64,000 bases of DNA from Anthoceros angustus. Taxonomy: Eukaryota > Streptophyta > Anthocerotopsida > Anthocerotales > Anthocerotaceae. The stretch is taken from positions 20,995-84,994 of the forward strand of contig MU008231.1 of assembly GCA_010909165.1 (NCBI GenBank). Reading direction: 5' to 3'. Shown here piece by piece: positions 34,554 to 46,592 of this stretch (the first letter of the stretch is position 1; each line of letters starts with the position of its first letter). The notes under the pieces were generated by a model that was not told the origin of the DNA, searched no databases, and saw only the letters and a list, made by a program, of their open reading frames with translations. A program made the translations under genes and the position numbers.

Positions 34554-37500
34554 TGTGGTGACCACATGGGTACTGACGAAAGGAGTGTTTTTGTTTTGTG
34601 TTTAAGTTAGAATCGTGTGGAGTTGGAATGAAGTAGGTTAGGAAATAAAGAAAAGTCTACTAGAGCCTAGTAGGAGGAAGAGAGTCTAGTCCCGATCCCG
34701 GATGTAACCTCGAGGGTTGGCTGCTCGACCGTTGCTAACGCGGCTAGGGCTGCTACAGTGGCTGCTTATGACCACAACCGACGGAGCTGCTATGGTAGCA
34801 ACCAAGTTGGAGTTTCTTTCGATGACTTCGAAAATCCAATCGATGGAATCACAAGGAATACCCAAACGGAAGTAACGGGGTCCTATTGGCAATTAAGTCC
34901 AGCGGGAAGAGTATTTGCATCGAATCCAAAGTGATCGAAGACGGCACCGCTACCGGAATTCGAGCGACCGGTGGAGGCCGGAGCGAACGCCGACGGATGC
35001 AAGGCGAGGTGTCGCAGTGATCGGAAGTCGCCAGAACGAGCGCCGAGAGACCAAACCGTTTGGCAGATTGAGAGGGCGGAGGAAGCGGAGCGCGCAAACC
35101 GGAGGCAGCAGGCCGAGAGGCGGCGAATGAAGGTCTGTGGAGAACGCCCAGCGCGGCGTGGCGGGGGCAATGGGAGGAAGCCGGGCGCAGAAAGCCCATG
35201 CGAGTGGGGAGTAATCGGGCCGAAACTCCGGAGAAGGCTAGCGCGGCTGTGTGGCGATCGTGCAGAAGCTAACAAGAGGTGGCAAGCGGATAGCTGTGTG
35301 AAGGGGGCCGGGAACCGGCCACAGGAAGAGAAGTGTGCAACGGGCAGCTGAAATCGAGGCACGCACCGGGAGGTCGCGGTGGCGACAAAGCGCACTAGGG
35401 GTCGCTCAACCGTGTTGCGATACACCTCCAAGCCTCATACAACCGAGGTAGGTGGATGAGGCCCCGAGCCGGTGCGGAGGTGTCCGTGGGGTTTCACGCA
35501 GAGGAGCCGAAGTCGACACGTAAAACTCGAAGCATAGACGGTAGCCGGACACTTTGCTCCTGTAAGCTCTAAGCTTGTGTCATAGGACAGGAGCATGGCA
35601 CCTAAGAAGAACTCCGGCCGCCATTGAGGCCATTACGACCGCCCAATGGCCCAATATGGGGCACTGGAGAGTGAAGGGTCTTTGGTGGCTAAGCATCACC
35701 GTCCTTCATGGACAAAAAGTGGTGCTACAATAGCCTCGTTGGTTTTGGAGTGTGCAGCATGAGGGAGAAGGCCATTGGGGAAGGCAACGTGAGGACCAAC
35801 CCCGCCGGAATATTCATTGTTCCGCTTATGAGAGACCAAGAGGAATGTGGCGGATAATCATTGACCTTTCAGAAACCATCTCCTCAAAAGCGCAGGAGGC
35901 ACAAGCGCCATTGCTCCCACATTGTCTAGAGTGGAGAATGGGTCACCAACAAGTTAGACCTCGGCCGGATTAGCCAGTGATCCTGGCTCTCACCTCACTA
36001 AGAAGGAGCACATTGTCACCATTTCTTGTCTTTCTATGAGGTGGTGAGAGGGTCCAAGATAGATTGGGCCAGGATGTTCTATGACACAAGTGTGGAGAGG
36101 GACCACTTGACCCTACCATCACCTAGCCCCTCGCCTCTATCTCCTTCTTAATCCACGTTTTGACCATGCCAAGTTGCCGGAGGGAATGGAGATGGTCTCC
36201 TTTCACTGGAGGCCGTGTTTGAAAGAAGGAAGCCCAAAGAGGAGGAGGAAGAGGCCATCTCCGGGCACTGGGGAGTGAAGATGAGAAGTCCAAGTGTCCA
36301 TGAAAGGAATGTGACGCTTAAGGTAGCACCAAGGGTTAACAAGGCAATCAGTTGCTAAGGCCCCAACAGTACCAAGAGGAGCCGGGGAGCAACGGGACTC
36401 CAACAACACCTAGAGCCACAAGAGCACGACGGGAGCTCACCGATGTATAAGACAAGGGCAAGGCCCAGCACCAATATCCTGTGAGCCTGGAAACCACAGT
36501 CAACAGAGGAATCACAACCTTGGGCACAGCCGAAATGATCCGAGAAAGTGACCACTGCTCAAGGGTGGCCTCAAGTATACCCTAAGTTGTGACAGGGGCG
36601 GCCACCGCGATGAGACAGGAAGGAGGAGCCCATCCCGAAGGTTTGGGGCCTAACATCACCCTACGAGTTGGTTTCAGCTATGGCACGCACTGTGGGCAGA
36701 TGGAAGATCTAGTCCTCCTCCTTGTTAGGTTTACAGCGCAGAAGGAAGCAACAGGGAGAGCAATGGAGGAGCTCCAAGATGAAGAAGGAGAAGGAGGTTT
36801 TGGAGGGACAGCTTGGAAGTGGAAATAGGGAAGGTCCGAGAGAGTTGCCAAGTCTAAGGACCAAGCCCTCATGGCTCAGCCTCCGACACAAAAGCACCAT
36901 AGGAGAGAGCTGCACGTCATCTCGTGATGCACAAGTGCATGAAACTGGATGCCTCACGAGCGCCAGGAAGGAGAGGGACGAGGCTAGGAAAGGTGGAAGG
37001 AGGCCAAGAGGGCCGGATTGCAAGGAGGGCCACCGTGGAAGATGAGGCTCCTATGGAAGAATCGAGTTAGCAATGCCGAGGAGGTTGCTAAGCAAGCAAC
37101 CGCCGTTGCTAGGAAGCAACCCTGCACTGCTAGGAAGCAACAGGCTCCAAGACCAAAGCCAGCTACAAGGAAGAAGGGGCAACAAGACGGAGGAGGACAA
37201 CAGCCGGGGAGCGGTAAGCACCGCCTAAGAAGTCTAACTTCCCAATGGTGCATTAGATTGAGGGATGCTTATCAAGATAATCATGTGCCCGGATTCTCCT
37301 TGGCCGGAGAGAAGATTGTCACCCCGAAAGTTTATGTTGTTGTGGGCAGGGGGACATGGAGGTACTTGATCCATGCCTTGACGGCACTGGATCCTACCTA
37401 TGGGTTGGACTCTTACGGAGGAGACTCTCACCGACCCATCCAGATTCAAGAGCTCACCGAGGAGGAGTACTGCCATGCGGCGAGCACAAGAGAGGGAAGA

Positions 37501-38847
37501 GTCCAGCTCGAGGAGGTGGAGATTTTGGGAGAGATTGCCCAACCAGCCAAGAGGGAAGAGCAAGAGGAGAACATGGGCTAGGCGGCCTAGGAGGCCTGTG
37601 AGGGATATAATAGGGTAAGTGGCCTCAAATAGATGAAGGCCCATGTGTTATAGACTAATCTTCCTCATAGTGGATAGAATTAAGAGATAGGCCTCTAGGA
37701 TTGGTAGGCTAAGACCGATTGGTATTTTTGGCAAGGCCAAGCTACTTTGTGGCTGATCTTGGGTATAAGAGGCCCTCTTGATGAAATGCAAGCAATGTTG
37801 GCCTAAAGTCTTGGTGTTTGGGTGAGCACGGGGTTTGGGGGGTACCGATCCAGGTCAGTGAGTCTAGGCACGCCTCTGCTGTGAGGAGCCGAGAAGACTA
37901 CTGTTGCCCAGATCCGTGTGACCGATCCGCAAGAGTGGTGGAAAGCAAGGGAGGGAACTGGTCTCCTTGGGGAGTTCCCAAGGATAAGAGGAAGGGGTTG
38001 TGAAGCCGGGAGGCTGTCCATTCCTTACTCATTCTCTGCCTTGTCTAGTACTCACCTTGTGTTTGAGTTTTCGTGGTGTGAGGTCATGTGGGAAAAGGAG
38101 ACAAGGCGGGAGCCTGTGGGTGGAAGAGAAGGTCAAGTGAGACGGAACCCGTGGGTTTGTATGCTTGGAAAATGTGAGCGAAAAGTGAACTGTGAGAGGA
38201 GTGGAAAATGTCACATGGAGAGTTGATTGTGGGAGAGAAGTAAGAGGGATTGGAGAAGACTGTAAGTGATGTTTGCTGAGAAAGTGGAGATTGAATGAGG
38301 CCGTGAGGTGTGAGAACAAGGAGCGAAGGGGGTAACTTGTGGAGCCGTGAGAGCCTGGGGAGGACGGAAGCTTGGGAGGAAAGCTGAAAGGTTGGAGGGA
38401 AGAAAGAGAGATCCGGGGAAGTGTGAGTAAGGAGGTGGTGTGATCGGCAACCCCGATTGGTGGATCCGACTTTGTGGAAGGATAAGAGAGAGGGTCCAAT
38501 CTTATCCACTTGGACCCCAAGTGGGCCCACCTTCTATTAATAGCCAGCCCGAACCCGAGATGGGCCCCGCCTACTGCTAAAATAGAGGGTGGTTGCTAAG
38601 ATAGCAACCGGCCCGCTGCTAAGGTAGCAACAGGTCGCGTGGCTAAGATAGCCATGTGTCCGAGTGTTGTTAGGATAGTAGCTTGGTCCGTAGTCGCTAG
38701 ATGTTTTGTATGTCCGTGTTTGGTTGGATTGGCTATGTTTTGGTTGTCTTGACACGAAATCACTCCCTTGGGTACGAATCTCAAGTCTACAACGATAAGA
38801 GGGTAAATGGGCCCTTTGTGACCACTTGGTTTAGAAAATCACCCACA
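34554..38847 (+). repeat. Element A 3' LTR (4.3 kb)
   Basis: It begins TGTGGTGACC and ends acccaca. It matches 24432-28717 end to end. Identical runs of 80 or more bases (for example the stretch around 34625-34710) alternate with CG-rich spots that differ by small indels. Confidence 0.88.
35595..37581 (+). pseudogene. LTR-encoded reading frame of element A (right copy)
   Basis: The ATG at 35595 again opens M-A-P-K-K-N. The frame then breaks at other places than in the left LTR. The C-terminal part is cleaner here (37018-37581, 187 codons), with VPGFSLAGEKIVTPKVYVVV, YLIHALTALDPTYGLD, PIQIQELTEEEY and a Glu-rich end before TAG. Comparing the two LTRs shows that the same protein text persists through frame changes, which supports a former gene. 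Function is unknown. Confidence 0.45.
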
Positions 38848-41800
38848 CTGGTGATGGAGAAGAAGTGGGCAGAGGGCGGAAAAAATTAAGGAAGTCGAGG
38901 AAGCATGCGTAAGAGGAAGCGCTGTCTGGACAATGACCACGTATGCCGAACGATCGGAGCTCCTTTCGCAGGAGGATGACTATCTCGAGATGGTTCGCAC
39001 TGGCCTACAAGAAGCGGGTGCAAACCACAACATTCGACATTCACATATCGGTACTACGCCCCGCTCATTTCTAACGCAGATGCTCGATAAGGAAGGTGGA
39101 TGAGGCATGGATGAAGTGCCTTGTTCGATGCGCATGTGTCCTCAGAAGGAAGGGACGCCCCACTTGTGCATGATTGATCCAAGACAAAGGCTTGAAGAAA
39201 GAAGATGCACGAGGAGATCGAGCTCAAAGATTACACCCTAGGGGTGCCGGAGGGAACTATTGCTATGCCGCCATGGTAATCTCAAATGTATCCGCGGAAG
39301 ATAAATTTCAATGGCTTGAGGGCCATGTATATGCGAGTAGAGGAAGAAATGCGGTGCCGCGCTTGATCACAATGTGTATGCGCATAAGAGGAAGAAGCTT
39401 GGTTTTATTGAACAAGTACGCTACATACATGATGAGCTTGAGATTTGGCACCGGACACACCCGATGGAAAACCGATGCGGGGAAGTTCAATGTGTACAAG
39501 TTGCTGGGATGCTGGAGGAGGCTGGAAACTCCAAGGACACTGATTATGTACAGAAGATGGTGGACAGGAAGACTCTGGCGCTGAGGATTGCGAGGTGCAG
39601 GGGTAAATTGTGGGAGAACGTGGACACCATTTTCCGGATGTGGGAGAAGTGCGAACTCCCGCAGGTGAACAAAGACAATGTGACGACGGGAGCGAAGCAA
39701 ACGGAAGCCACAAGACCCAACTACAACAGTACCGGGCCCTAATCGACCCTCGTCCGGCTCCAATGCTCTAAGGGCATGGAGAGTATTCCAAGGAGTCCCA
39801 AGGACGAGAAAGGTGAAGAGATGTTGATAGCAGGACCAAGGTCATCCAAGGAAACCGCAGCTAAAAGATATGGATACGGATGTTGGCAACGGAAGAAGAT
39901 TAACCTTATCGAGCATGCCTTCGAAGGCTATGAAGTGTGCGACCTGAAGTCGCCAAACAGCTTCCCAAGCATACCGAGGCCAAGGAATTGGCGAAGTTTC
40001 ACAAAGTGGAAAGTGTATTCGAGTGCGTCCGGGCGCATTTCAGAGTGCGCGACCGGCGACTCTTTGTTGTTTGACCAGAGGCGAACGCGAGTGCGCCGGC
40101 CGCGCACCGGCCGACAAGACAGCGCGCTGGCCGACCGCGACTGGCGCCGGCCACGGATCGCGCTGGCCGACCGCACTGGAGTGCGCGGCCGACCGCGACT
40201 GCATTTGCCGCCGGGCCGTTCATGAGGGCGCCACCGACCGGCATTGCGCGCCGGCCGACGCCATCATTGCCAATGAGTTCTGCTCGACCACCGCCTCGTT
40301 GCTTGCGTAAACCGGAGACATTGAGGATTTGAAAGCTCGCCAAAACCTTTCCAAGATTTTGTTTATAGCGAATCGAAACGGATGGAAGAAGAGCGAAAAC
40401 AAATGGCCGACAAGGACATGGATGCGGTGCAGCCAGAGTGCCTCGGGTCTTGGACAAAGTGGCATATCGTGGTGCATCGAGACATTTTGGATATGAAAGG
40501 ATTTTTGCCACCGAGGAGGTATACTCTTCTTTTCTCGCGACCTCCCTCGAGGAATTGAAAGAGATCATCAGCTCTTTCAACGAGAAGACCACGAGCGATG
40601 TGTTCCGGATAATTCTTATGCATGGGGTGGATGGGGTGATTCAAGCCGTGGAGGCTTTGAGGTCTTGGTGCGGTGAAAGGAGTCATTCGACCGGTATGGG
40701 AGAAAACCAACATCCCACCTAAGCAGGCCGTGGAAACAGTGGAATATTTGAGTTGGAAGCGCAGAGGAGAGTCCAATGTCGGAAAAGCTCCTCTTTTCCG
40801 CAAAAGACATCAAACAGCCAAGAGTTATCCGACATGGACCGTGGTGAAGAAGTGATTTACCACATCGGTGATAAGATGGTCGACGCCATATCGTAAACCG
40901 GGCTTATTAGGCATGTTGGTGAACATGTTCTCCAACGAAGACGATCGATTGTTGACGCGCGGATCGTGGATCATTTTTGGTGGCCGGATACAACGGAAAA
41001 GGAACGTTGTGGCCATTGACAAAGACGCACGATGCTCAATGTATATGTCACAACGAGTGAACGGAGACGACGAGTTCAAGAAATAACAGATAAGTTTTCG
41101 GGGCCCTGCAAGTTTTGGGCAAAGGAGATCGCGACGGAGGCATTGACAGAAAATGCAAGTGTATAGCTTGCTTGGAAAGAAGGGTCGAATGAAGGACTCA
41201 GACGTGAGACGACCGCCGTTGAAGACCAACCGGCATTGACAATATGGGATGAAAACGGCACACTACCACCGCAACAGAGGCTCCGACGCTCGCTTTGCAG
41301 TTGAAGGTGATGACTTTGGTGACACGGAAAAGGCGTGATTTGGAAAATGTAGAAACGGTGCGATTCGGAGCTCAATTTGGTTGAAGTAGATGACCCTTTG
41401 GGTAGCTGTGACTTGTAGATGAGGGGGCTCGTCCGTTGACCGTATAATTCCTGCTTTTGACCCTTCGTGGAAAATGCCCGACTTTGATTTGAATGCATAT
41501 TACGTGTTTTGGACCCATAGTCTGGCACTGCCCTTTCCCCAGTAAGTCTCGGAAGGGTCGCGGACGGCCGGCGCCTGAAACAAAAGTGTGCATACATGGA
41601 AAAACCTCGATACTTACATTGTTCTAAGTGGAACTCGCCATTCAAAGACATCTCTTTAAAAACACGTGTTTTGCTTGATATGAAAGGGTGGCAACCTCAG
41701 CGAGCGCAAGAACTACCAAGAACTCCGCGAGTGAGTCGTTGAAGTATTTCCGTTGTTAAAATACCGCAGCAACGGTTTTCGATGCTGCGATGACCTAAAG

Positions 41801-43660
41801 AGGAAAATAAAAGACGCCGGTCGGACCACGCACAAGGTGAGATGGCGGTCCTTATTCCGCATTCACCGGATGTCCGCGAACTCAACCCCATTGCCTCATA
41901 CCCTATTCGAATGAAGGCGGGGCTTGAAACCGTGTGCACATTCTTGGCGCGACCTTGTTGTTGCGTGCGGACAAGAATGTGGAGCTCGAGACTCCACAGG
42001 AACAACAACAGAAGGAGCGAAACGGAGGCTGCCGGCACAAGTGCTTGAGGCGGCTAAGTTCATTGGTATTGCCATAGATGGTATGGACCAAAAAAGCGAG
42101 TTGCCCCATTATGATTGCCAAAAGGCGGTTGATTAGGAGCCCTTGTCGGGCTTCACGTTCTAGGTGTCTTGGTGTTCAACTACTTAGTGCGCACAGTGTA
42201 TTTGAGTTTCCGAATGTGAGAAATGATCCAATGATGGGCAGCGTGATTGATGTTATCAATACAGGAGGGCGCTCCCCTATTCTATACTTGCGGATGGACA
42301 ACATGCTCAAAACAAGAATCGGAGGTATTGGCATGTCATCCATGCTTGTGGCGAAGGTATCTTCAAAAATCAAGGTGGGGTTTCTTCTTGTTGGCCATAC
42401 CCACGATCGATTGACCAAATGTTTTCGAGGTTCTCGGTTGTGCTAGGGTTGAAGGATGCTTTCACACCCAAAATGATAGGGTTGCCGGAGCGGGCGACAC
42501 CCCATCACCGCAGATTCACATATCAAGGAGGTGCCGACTTCAAGACCTATCTATCGAAGGGGATCTGCAACGTATGACTTGCATAATCCTTTCAACACCA
42601 ATTCAAAATAACAAGGGAGAAGTGCTATCGTCGAGAGGACGGATCGTGCTAAGATGCAAGGAGTTTTCAAGTTCGATCACCGTCGGAGGGTGGTGTGCGC
42701 TATTACGTTGGGTGCCACCACGGGTGATTGTGGCGCTCCATTGTTGCTGGTCCCATCACATGCCCAAGGTAAAGGAAAGGGACATGCAAAACGAAAGGAT
42801 GCCCCTGATGTTCGTGTCAATGACGATAGTCTCCAAGGCGTAGTGGTAGTGTAGTGGCGGGAGTCCATGAAGTAAAAGCGGGCCTAGAACGCACCAGGCG
42901 ACATATGAATGTGGAGCAACTATCATGGTGGGATACGTTCTGGGATGAACAGGTAGCAATAGCCGAGAGACTTGCAGCTGGCATTCCATTCCCGTTGGAG
43001 ACAGAATGGTCTTGGTACACTCGCGATGAAGAAAACGAGGTACCACCTGTAGACCCTCCAGACTCAACTTTGGTTGATCCTGCAATGGCCAGACGGATTT
43101 TTGGACATGGTCGGGAGGTGTACAGGGGCACAAGTGCGGAGGGAGGGCAAGGGCGAGGCTCGTCGAGGTTGTGTGAAGGAGATTGAGGAGGGAATGATGG
43201 TTGGCTGCCGGGATGATCCAGAGGCGACCATTCGCTCGCAAAAGTGGTGGAGGTGGACCATGATGCTGCGGTCCCTTTCATGATAGTTCATTGGTGGCGG
43301 ACAGAGAACAATGATGCATTCGAGGGAAGGTACATGGAGGAGTTTGTGATACGAAAGCGCCCACCAGGTCGTGGGAAAAAAGTGCGGCGGTCAAAGAATG
43401 GAGGCAGAGGGCGTCAGGAGAAGCATTTGCAAAGCCTCAACTTCCCAGAGACAAATGTGCTGGCCTATGATTTCGCGCTGACAAGGAACAAGACGTTGCA
43501 GAGGACGACAATGAAGCTGATAAAGACTAAAGTCTTTGAGTTGCGTTCAGAGCCGGCTGATGAACCGGCGAGGCTTCCGCCAGCTGACACGAATGTCATG
43601 CCCGAAGACATGATTGACTTAAGACCTCGACAATGTGGAATCAACGGATGAGTCCAGACG
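38848..43660 (+). pseudogene. C2, main part: decayed DUF7869-like (transposase-like) gene, plus strand
   Basis: Key motifs in order are AIDGMDQ with SELPHYD (42071-42118), a relative of VFNYLVRT near 42174, YLRMDN (42285-42302), GFLLVGHTHD (about 42378-42407) followed by the frame-shifted partner of I-D-Q-M-F-S-R-F-S, and AVPFMIVHWW (about 43268-43297) with NNDAFEGRYMEEF. NVLAYDFALTRNK follows at about 43456. The first four motifs are the recalled core of DUF7869 proteins. The HWW and LAYDFALT segments recur in C1, showing that the two are homologous. Upstream (38920-41640) are open stretches without known motifs, including EEVYSSFLATSLEELKEIIS near 40520. Many frame changes and stops make it a pseudogene. 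Nuclear DNA transposition is a plausible former role, by inference. Confidence 0.62.
40080..40260. repeat. GC-rich minisatellite-like tract inside C2
   Basis: Short units built around ctggccgaccgc and gcgccggcc are repeated irregularly (for example 40125-40200). GC is very high compared with both flanks. The tract interrupts the C2 coding remnant and gives Arg/Ala/Asp-rich open frames on both strands, so the open frames there are compositional. Confidence 0.6.
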
Positions 43661-44415
43661 TGGTGGTGGACCACCGGATGGTCCGGACTGGAGAGGAGCC
43701 GGAGAGGCAACCTAATATTGTCAACTTTCCGCCTTGTACCAGAACGTTATGTCCCCTCGCTTGAATGCAGTGGATTGTTTTCGTCTTTTCGTGGAAAGGT
43801 TTAACTGCCATCATCTCTCTTTGTAGGAAGTTGACGGTGTGATAATGTCCGAGCATGTAACGGCGACTATGTAAAACCGATCCCAATGTGGTGCTCTAAT
43901 TTTAACAATGTTCGTGGTTTTGTCCAGCTTGAGAGTAGCAGTCGAGGTTTCAATGGTGACCATGCAGGTCATCTATGTTCTGAGCTTGTAGTGTGGCGAA
44001 GTGTCCCCAAAGGATGGTCACGGATGTCCGTGGCATATGTATGCCGCAGCGCGCGCAATGTCGTTTATGTGTTCGGCAAGGACGCCCTATTTTTGGAACG
44101 GGGGGACCGTAATGACTATGGGGTGGAACGGGGTCCGAAGGGCGCAGCGAACGGATGCACACCAGCGAAACTGAGTACCAAGACGGGCTCAAAACGGCGC
44201 CTTCCTCCACTGCCCACCGCCACAGAGGTTGTCTTCCACCTCCTTTGTGGTTTTGTGCACGCCATCCATCCCTCCGCGGAGAGCCGTCCTCACGCCATGC
44301 TCCTCCACCTCCTTCCACCTCGATTGTCCGGTTTTGCCTGTTGGTTCCGCCTCCTCCTTACGTCCCATCCATCCAACCTTCCTTGAACTAACCTTCGCTT
44401 TTGCAGCCTTCCGGA
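43661..44415. other. No clear gene
   Basis: A plus frame is open at 43886-44386 and a minus frame at 43950-44318, but neither has a recognisable motif and the two overlap. The pyrimidine-rich stretch at 44210-44400, ending ttgcag at 44406, looks like the 3' end of an intron before the possible exon that starts near 44416. Confidence 0.3.
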
Positions 44416-44882
44416 TGAGGACTCGCAGAGGTGGCTACGAGTCACCACCTCGTATCACAAGGGAGGATGTGGAGGCAAAGCGAGCCAAGGCGGAGAAGGA
44501 TGGAAGTTGCCCATCCAGGACTTGTGTGGAGGCCATTTGGGTCTCCAGTGCAAGGTGGAAAGACGGTATGGGTGGCCATCTCCTTCCATGCAGGGTGGCA
44601 GCATCGTAGATTTTCCAGATGCAGTGCAGGTAGGTAGCCAGGGCTGGAAGAGGACTATAGGATAGCGAAGGAGGGGTTCCCGGAGGCGAAACGGGGGTGC
44701 AGAACTCCAGCACAGCAGGAAGGAGGGGTGAAGGAAGAGCCCGAGACTGCCCCGTCCAATTGTTTAGAGCTTCCGTGACCTTGCAGCTGCCCGTGAGTCC
44801 ATGCAACAGCTTACGCGAATGAAGGTTGCCGCAGAGGAGGCCGCCGCCGGAGCGGGAGTGGAAGTGAAGGAGGAGGCGTAAG
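44416..44882 (+). CDS. Possible small multi-exon coding region, unassigned
   Basis: After a polypyrimidine tract and cag, an ATG at 44416 opens MRTRRGGYESPPRITREDVE and then AKRAKAEKDG. A second exon-like piece ends ATGCAGTGCAG before GTAGGT (donor near 44630). A third piece at about 44768-44882 reads FRDLAAARESMQQLTRMKVA and then AEEAAAGAGVEVKEEA before a stop. The charged helical character and splice-like signals suggest a real but small gene, or the tail of the C2 gene. I cannot place the exact exon borders. Confidence 0.3.
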
Positions 44883-45865
44883 CACTTACCTGCTACCTTT
44901 TCGCTTGAGAGTTGAGCATGGTTGTCATGCATGCACTAACGGGCATTGTGTGTAGACACGATGGGGACACCCTTGGCAAACCGGAGGAGCACTTGGAGAT
45001 AGGAGCGTGAAGTGGGTTACCTAGGTTTTTGCAAGCGATCTGTAGACTAGAAGCGGGGCGGAGGGGAAGGGAAGGAGGGAGAGGGGTTGGAGGTGCGTAG
45101 AATCATAGCTTTCTCATGGCTTCACCGAGTCGAGTTGGGGACGCAATCACATGATTTTGTGTATGTCAAGTTTTAGCGTCGATGTGCAAGCCATGGTCCG
45201 CCGCCAAGTGTGAAGCGGAAACGGGGTTTGAGTTTGGGGAATCGGGAATGTTTTGTCGTCACCGGACATGGCTATGAGCCAACGGTCAATGTCACATGGC
45301 ATGGACTAGAGGCGGTTATATGAACTACACCATATCGGTTTTCCAATACTTTATTAGTGAGAAATGTATTCAAGATATACTTTGTACCTTGGGGATGTAT
45401 ATTTGAATAATATTATTCCATGTATTTTACATGAATAACCCTAAGGCCCACAAACAAAGGAGCCCGCTAGTGATGCATTCTCATCAATTGTGTAACATGA
45501 CGGTCTACACTTTTCCATATGCCGTAAAGGTAGCTTTGGTCGTAATGTATCCCAAAAGTGACATGATTGAAATAAAGCCTAAATAAATGATCTAGTCTGC
45601 ACGCCATAAATTTATAAGGATCTCTACTTTTTCTCCCCAAATGCCTCTTTTGTTTAACCATGAGACATCGAGGTGTGGAAATATTGCCAATAAATTTCAA
45701 GTTTTGATGAAGTGGAATGGGTTTGGGTGTACCGTGCGTGGTATTTTTAGCAGCCGTTTCCCACAAACCCTCAAAATCAACGTTTCAAGTTTACTTAAGC
45801 TTAAATTTTGATGACAAATTTGGCCCGTCTCCTGAAAGTGGAGTGTGTCACTAGCCCTAAGGAGA
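44883..45865. other. Intergenic, nothing recognised
   Basis: Composition changes from moderately GC-rich to AT-rich at about 45300. A perfect 14-base palindrome (gaataatattattc) lies at 45405-45418. No gene or transposon end could be supported up to the copia fragment. Confidence 0.45.
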
Positions 45866-46592
45866 CCTTGTTTTTTGAAGACTGTACACTCCGATATCTG
45901 CGGCCCAATGAGCACACACAGCTTCGGAGGCCACTCCTACTTCCTTACCTTCATGGACGAGTGGAGCAGGTACTGCCACATTTACTTCCTTCGCCATAAG
46001 GATGAGGCCCTCACCTGTTTTCAAGGTTTTGTATTAGCAGCAGAACGACAAACTGGATTCCAAGTCTACACCCTCCGCAGTGATAATGGCGGAGAATACA
46101 CCAGCACAGCCTTTAATGAGTTCTGCAGATCCAAGGGGATCCTCCGCAAACTAACTGTACCACACACCCCAGCTCAGAACCCTTTGCAGAATGCCTCAAC
46201 AGATCCCTCCTTGAGATTTCTCGCTCCATCCTGAAGCTATCCTGTCTCTCTCGAGGCTATTGGGCTGAGGCCGTAGCTACAGCCAACTACCTAAAAAACA
46301 GGCTTCCTACAAAAGAGCTGCCAGGTACTACCCCTTTTGAGCGCTGGACAGGTCACAAACCCCGCATCTCTCACCTCCGCATCTTCGGCAGTCTTGCTTT
46401 TGCACATGTCCCAGATGCTACTCGTCGCAAATGGGATGACAAGAGCTGCAAGCTCCTCCTCATTGGCTACTCAAATCAAGTAAAAGCCTACTGCCTTTTC
46501 GCCACCAGAGAGGTAATCCTTTCCCACAACGTTCATTTCCATGAATCCCTCGTTCTCAACACTTACATCACCACCTGCACATACACCAGGTA
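45866..46592 (+). pseudogene. Copia integrase core (truncated, one frameshift)
   Basis: HSDICGPM is followed by YFLTFMDEWSRYCHIYFLRH (first catalytic Asp region), then TLRSDNGGEYTSTAFNEFC (second Asp), then PHTPAQNP. A frameshift near 46185 interrupts the catalytic Glu block. The frame then resumes with NRSLLEISRSILK, YWAEAVATANYLKNRLPTK and FERWTGHKPRISHLRIFGS, then WDDKSCKLLLIGYS. These are textbook copia integrase segments. The frame stops at 46593. Confidence 0.85.

Larger units (their letters stand above)
24432..38847 (+). mobile_element. Element A: 14.4-kb Ty3/gypsy LTR retrotransposon with 4.3-kb LTRs
   Basis: The order is 5' LTR 24432-28717, primer-binding site 28721-28735, gag 28841-30300, protease about 31260-31420, RT 32040-32820, RNase H 32940-33200, integrase 33590-34540, polypurine tract 34541-34553 and 3' LTR 34554-38847. 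This domain order (RT before integrase) defines Ty3/gypsy. The motifs and primer site point to the Tat/Athila side of the plant elements. Every domain is broken by frameshifts or stops. The insertion interrupts C2. Flanks read agtgt on the left and ctggt on the right, so no perfect target duplication is seen. It is a sister family of element B. Confidence 0.88.

Noticed and set aside
41076-41651. 191-codon minus-strand open frame inside C2
   Set aside because: It lies opposite the C2 remnant, has no recognisable motif and is Ser-rich. It was judged a shadow of the decayed plus-strand gene.
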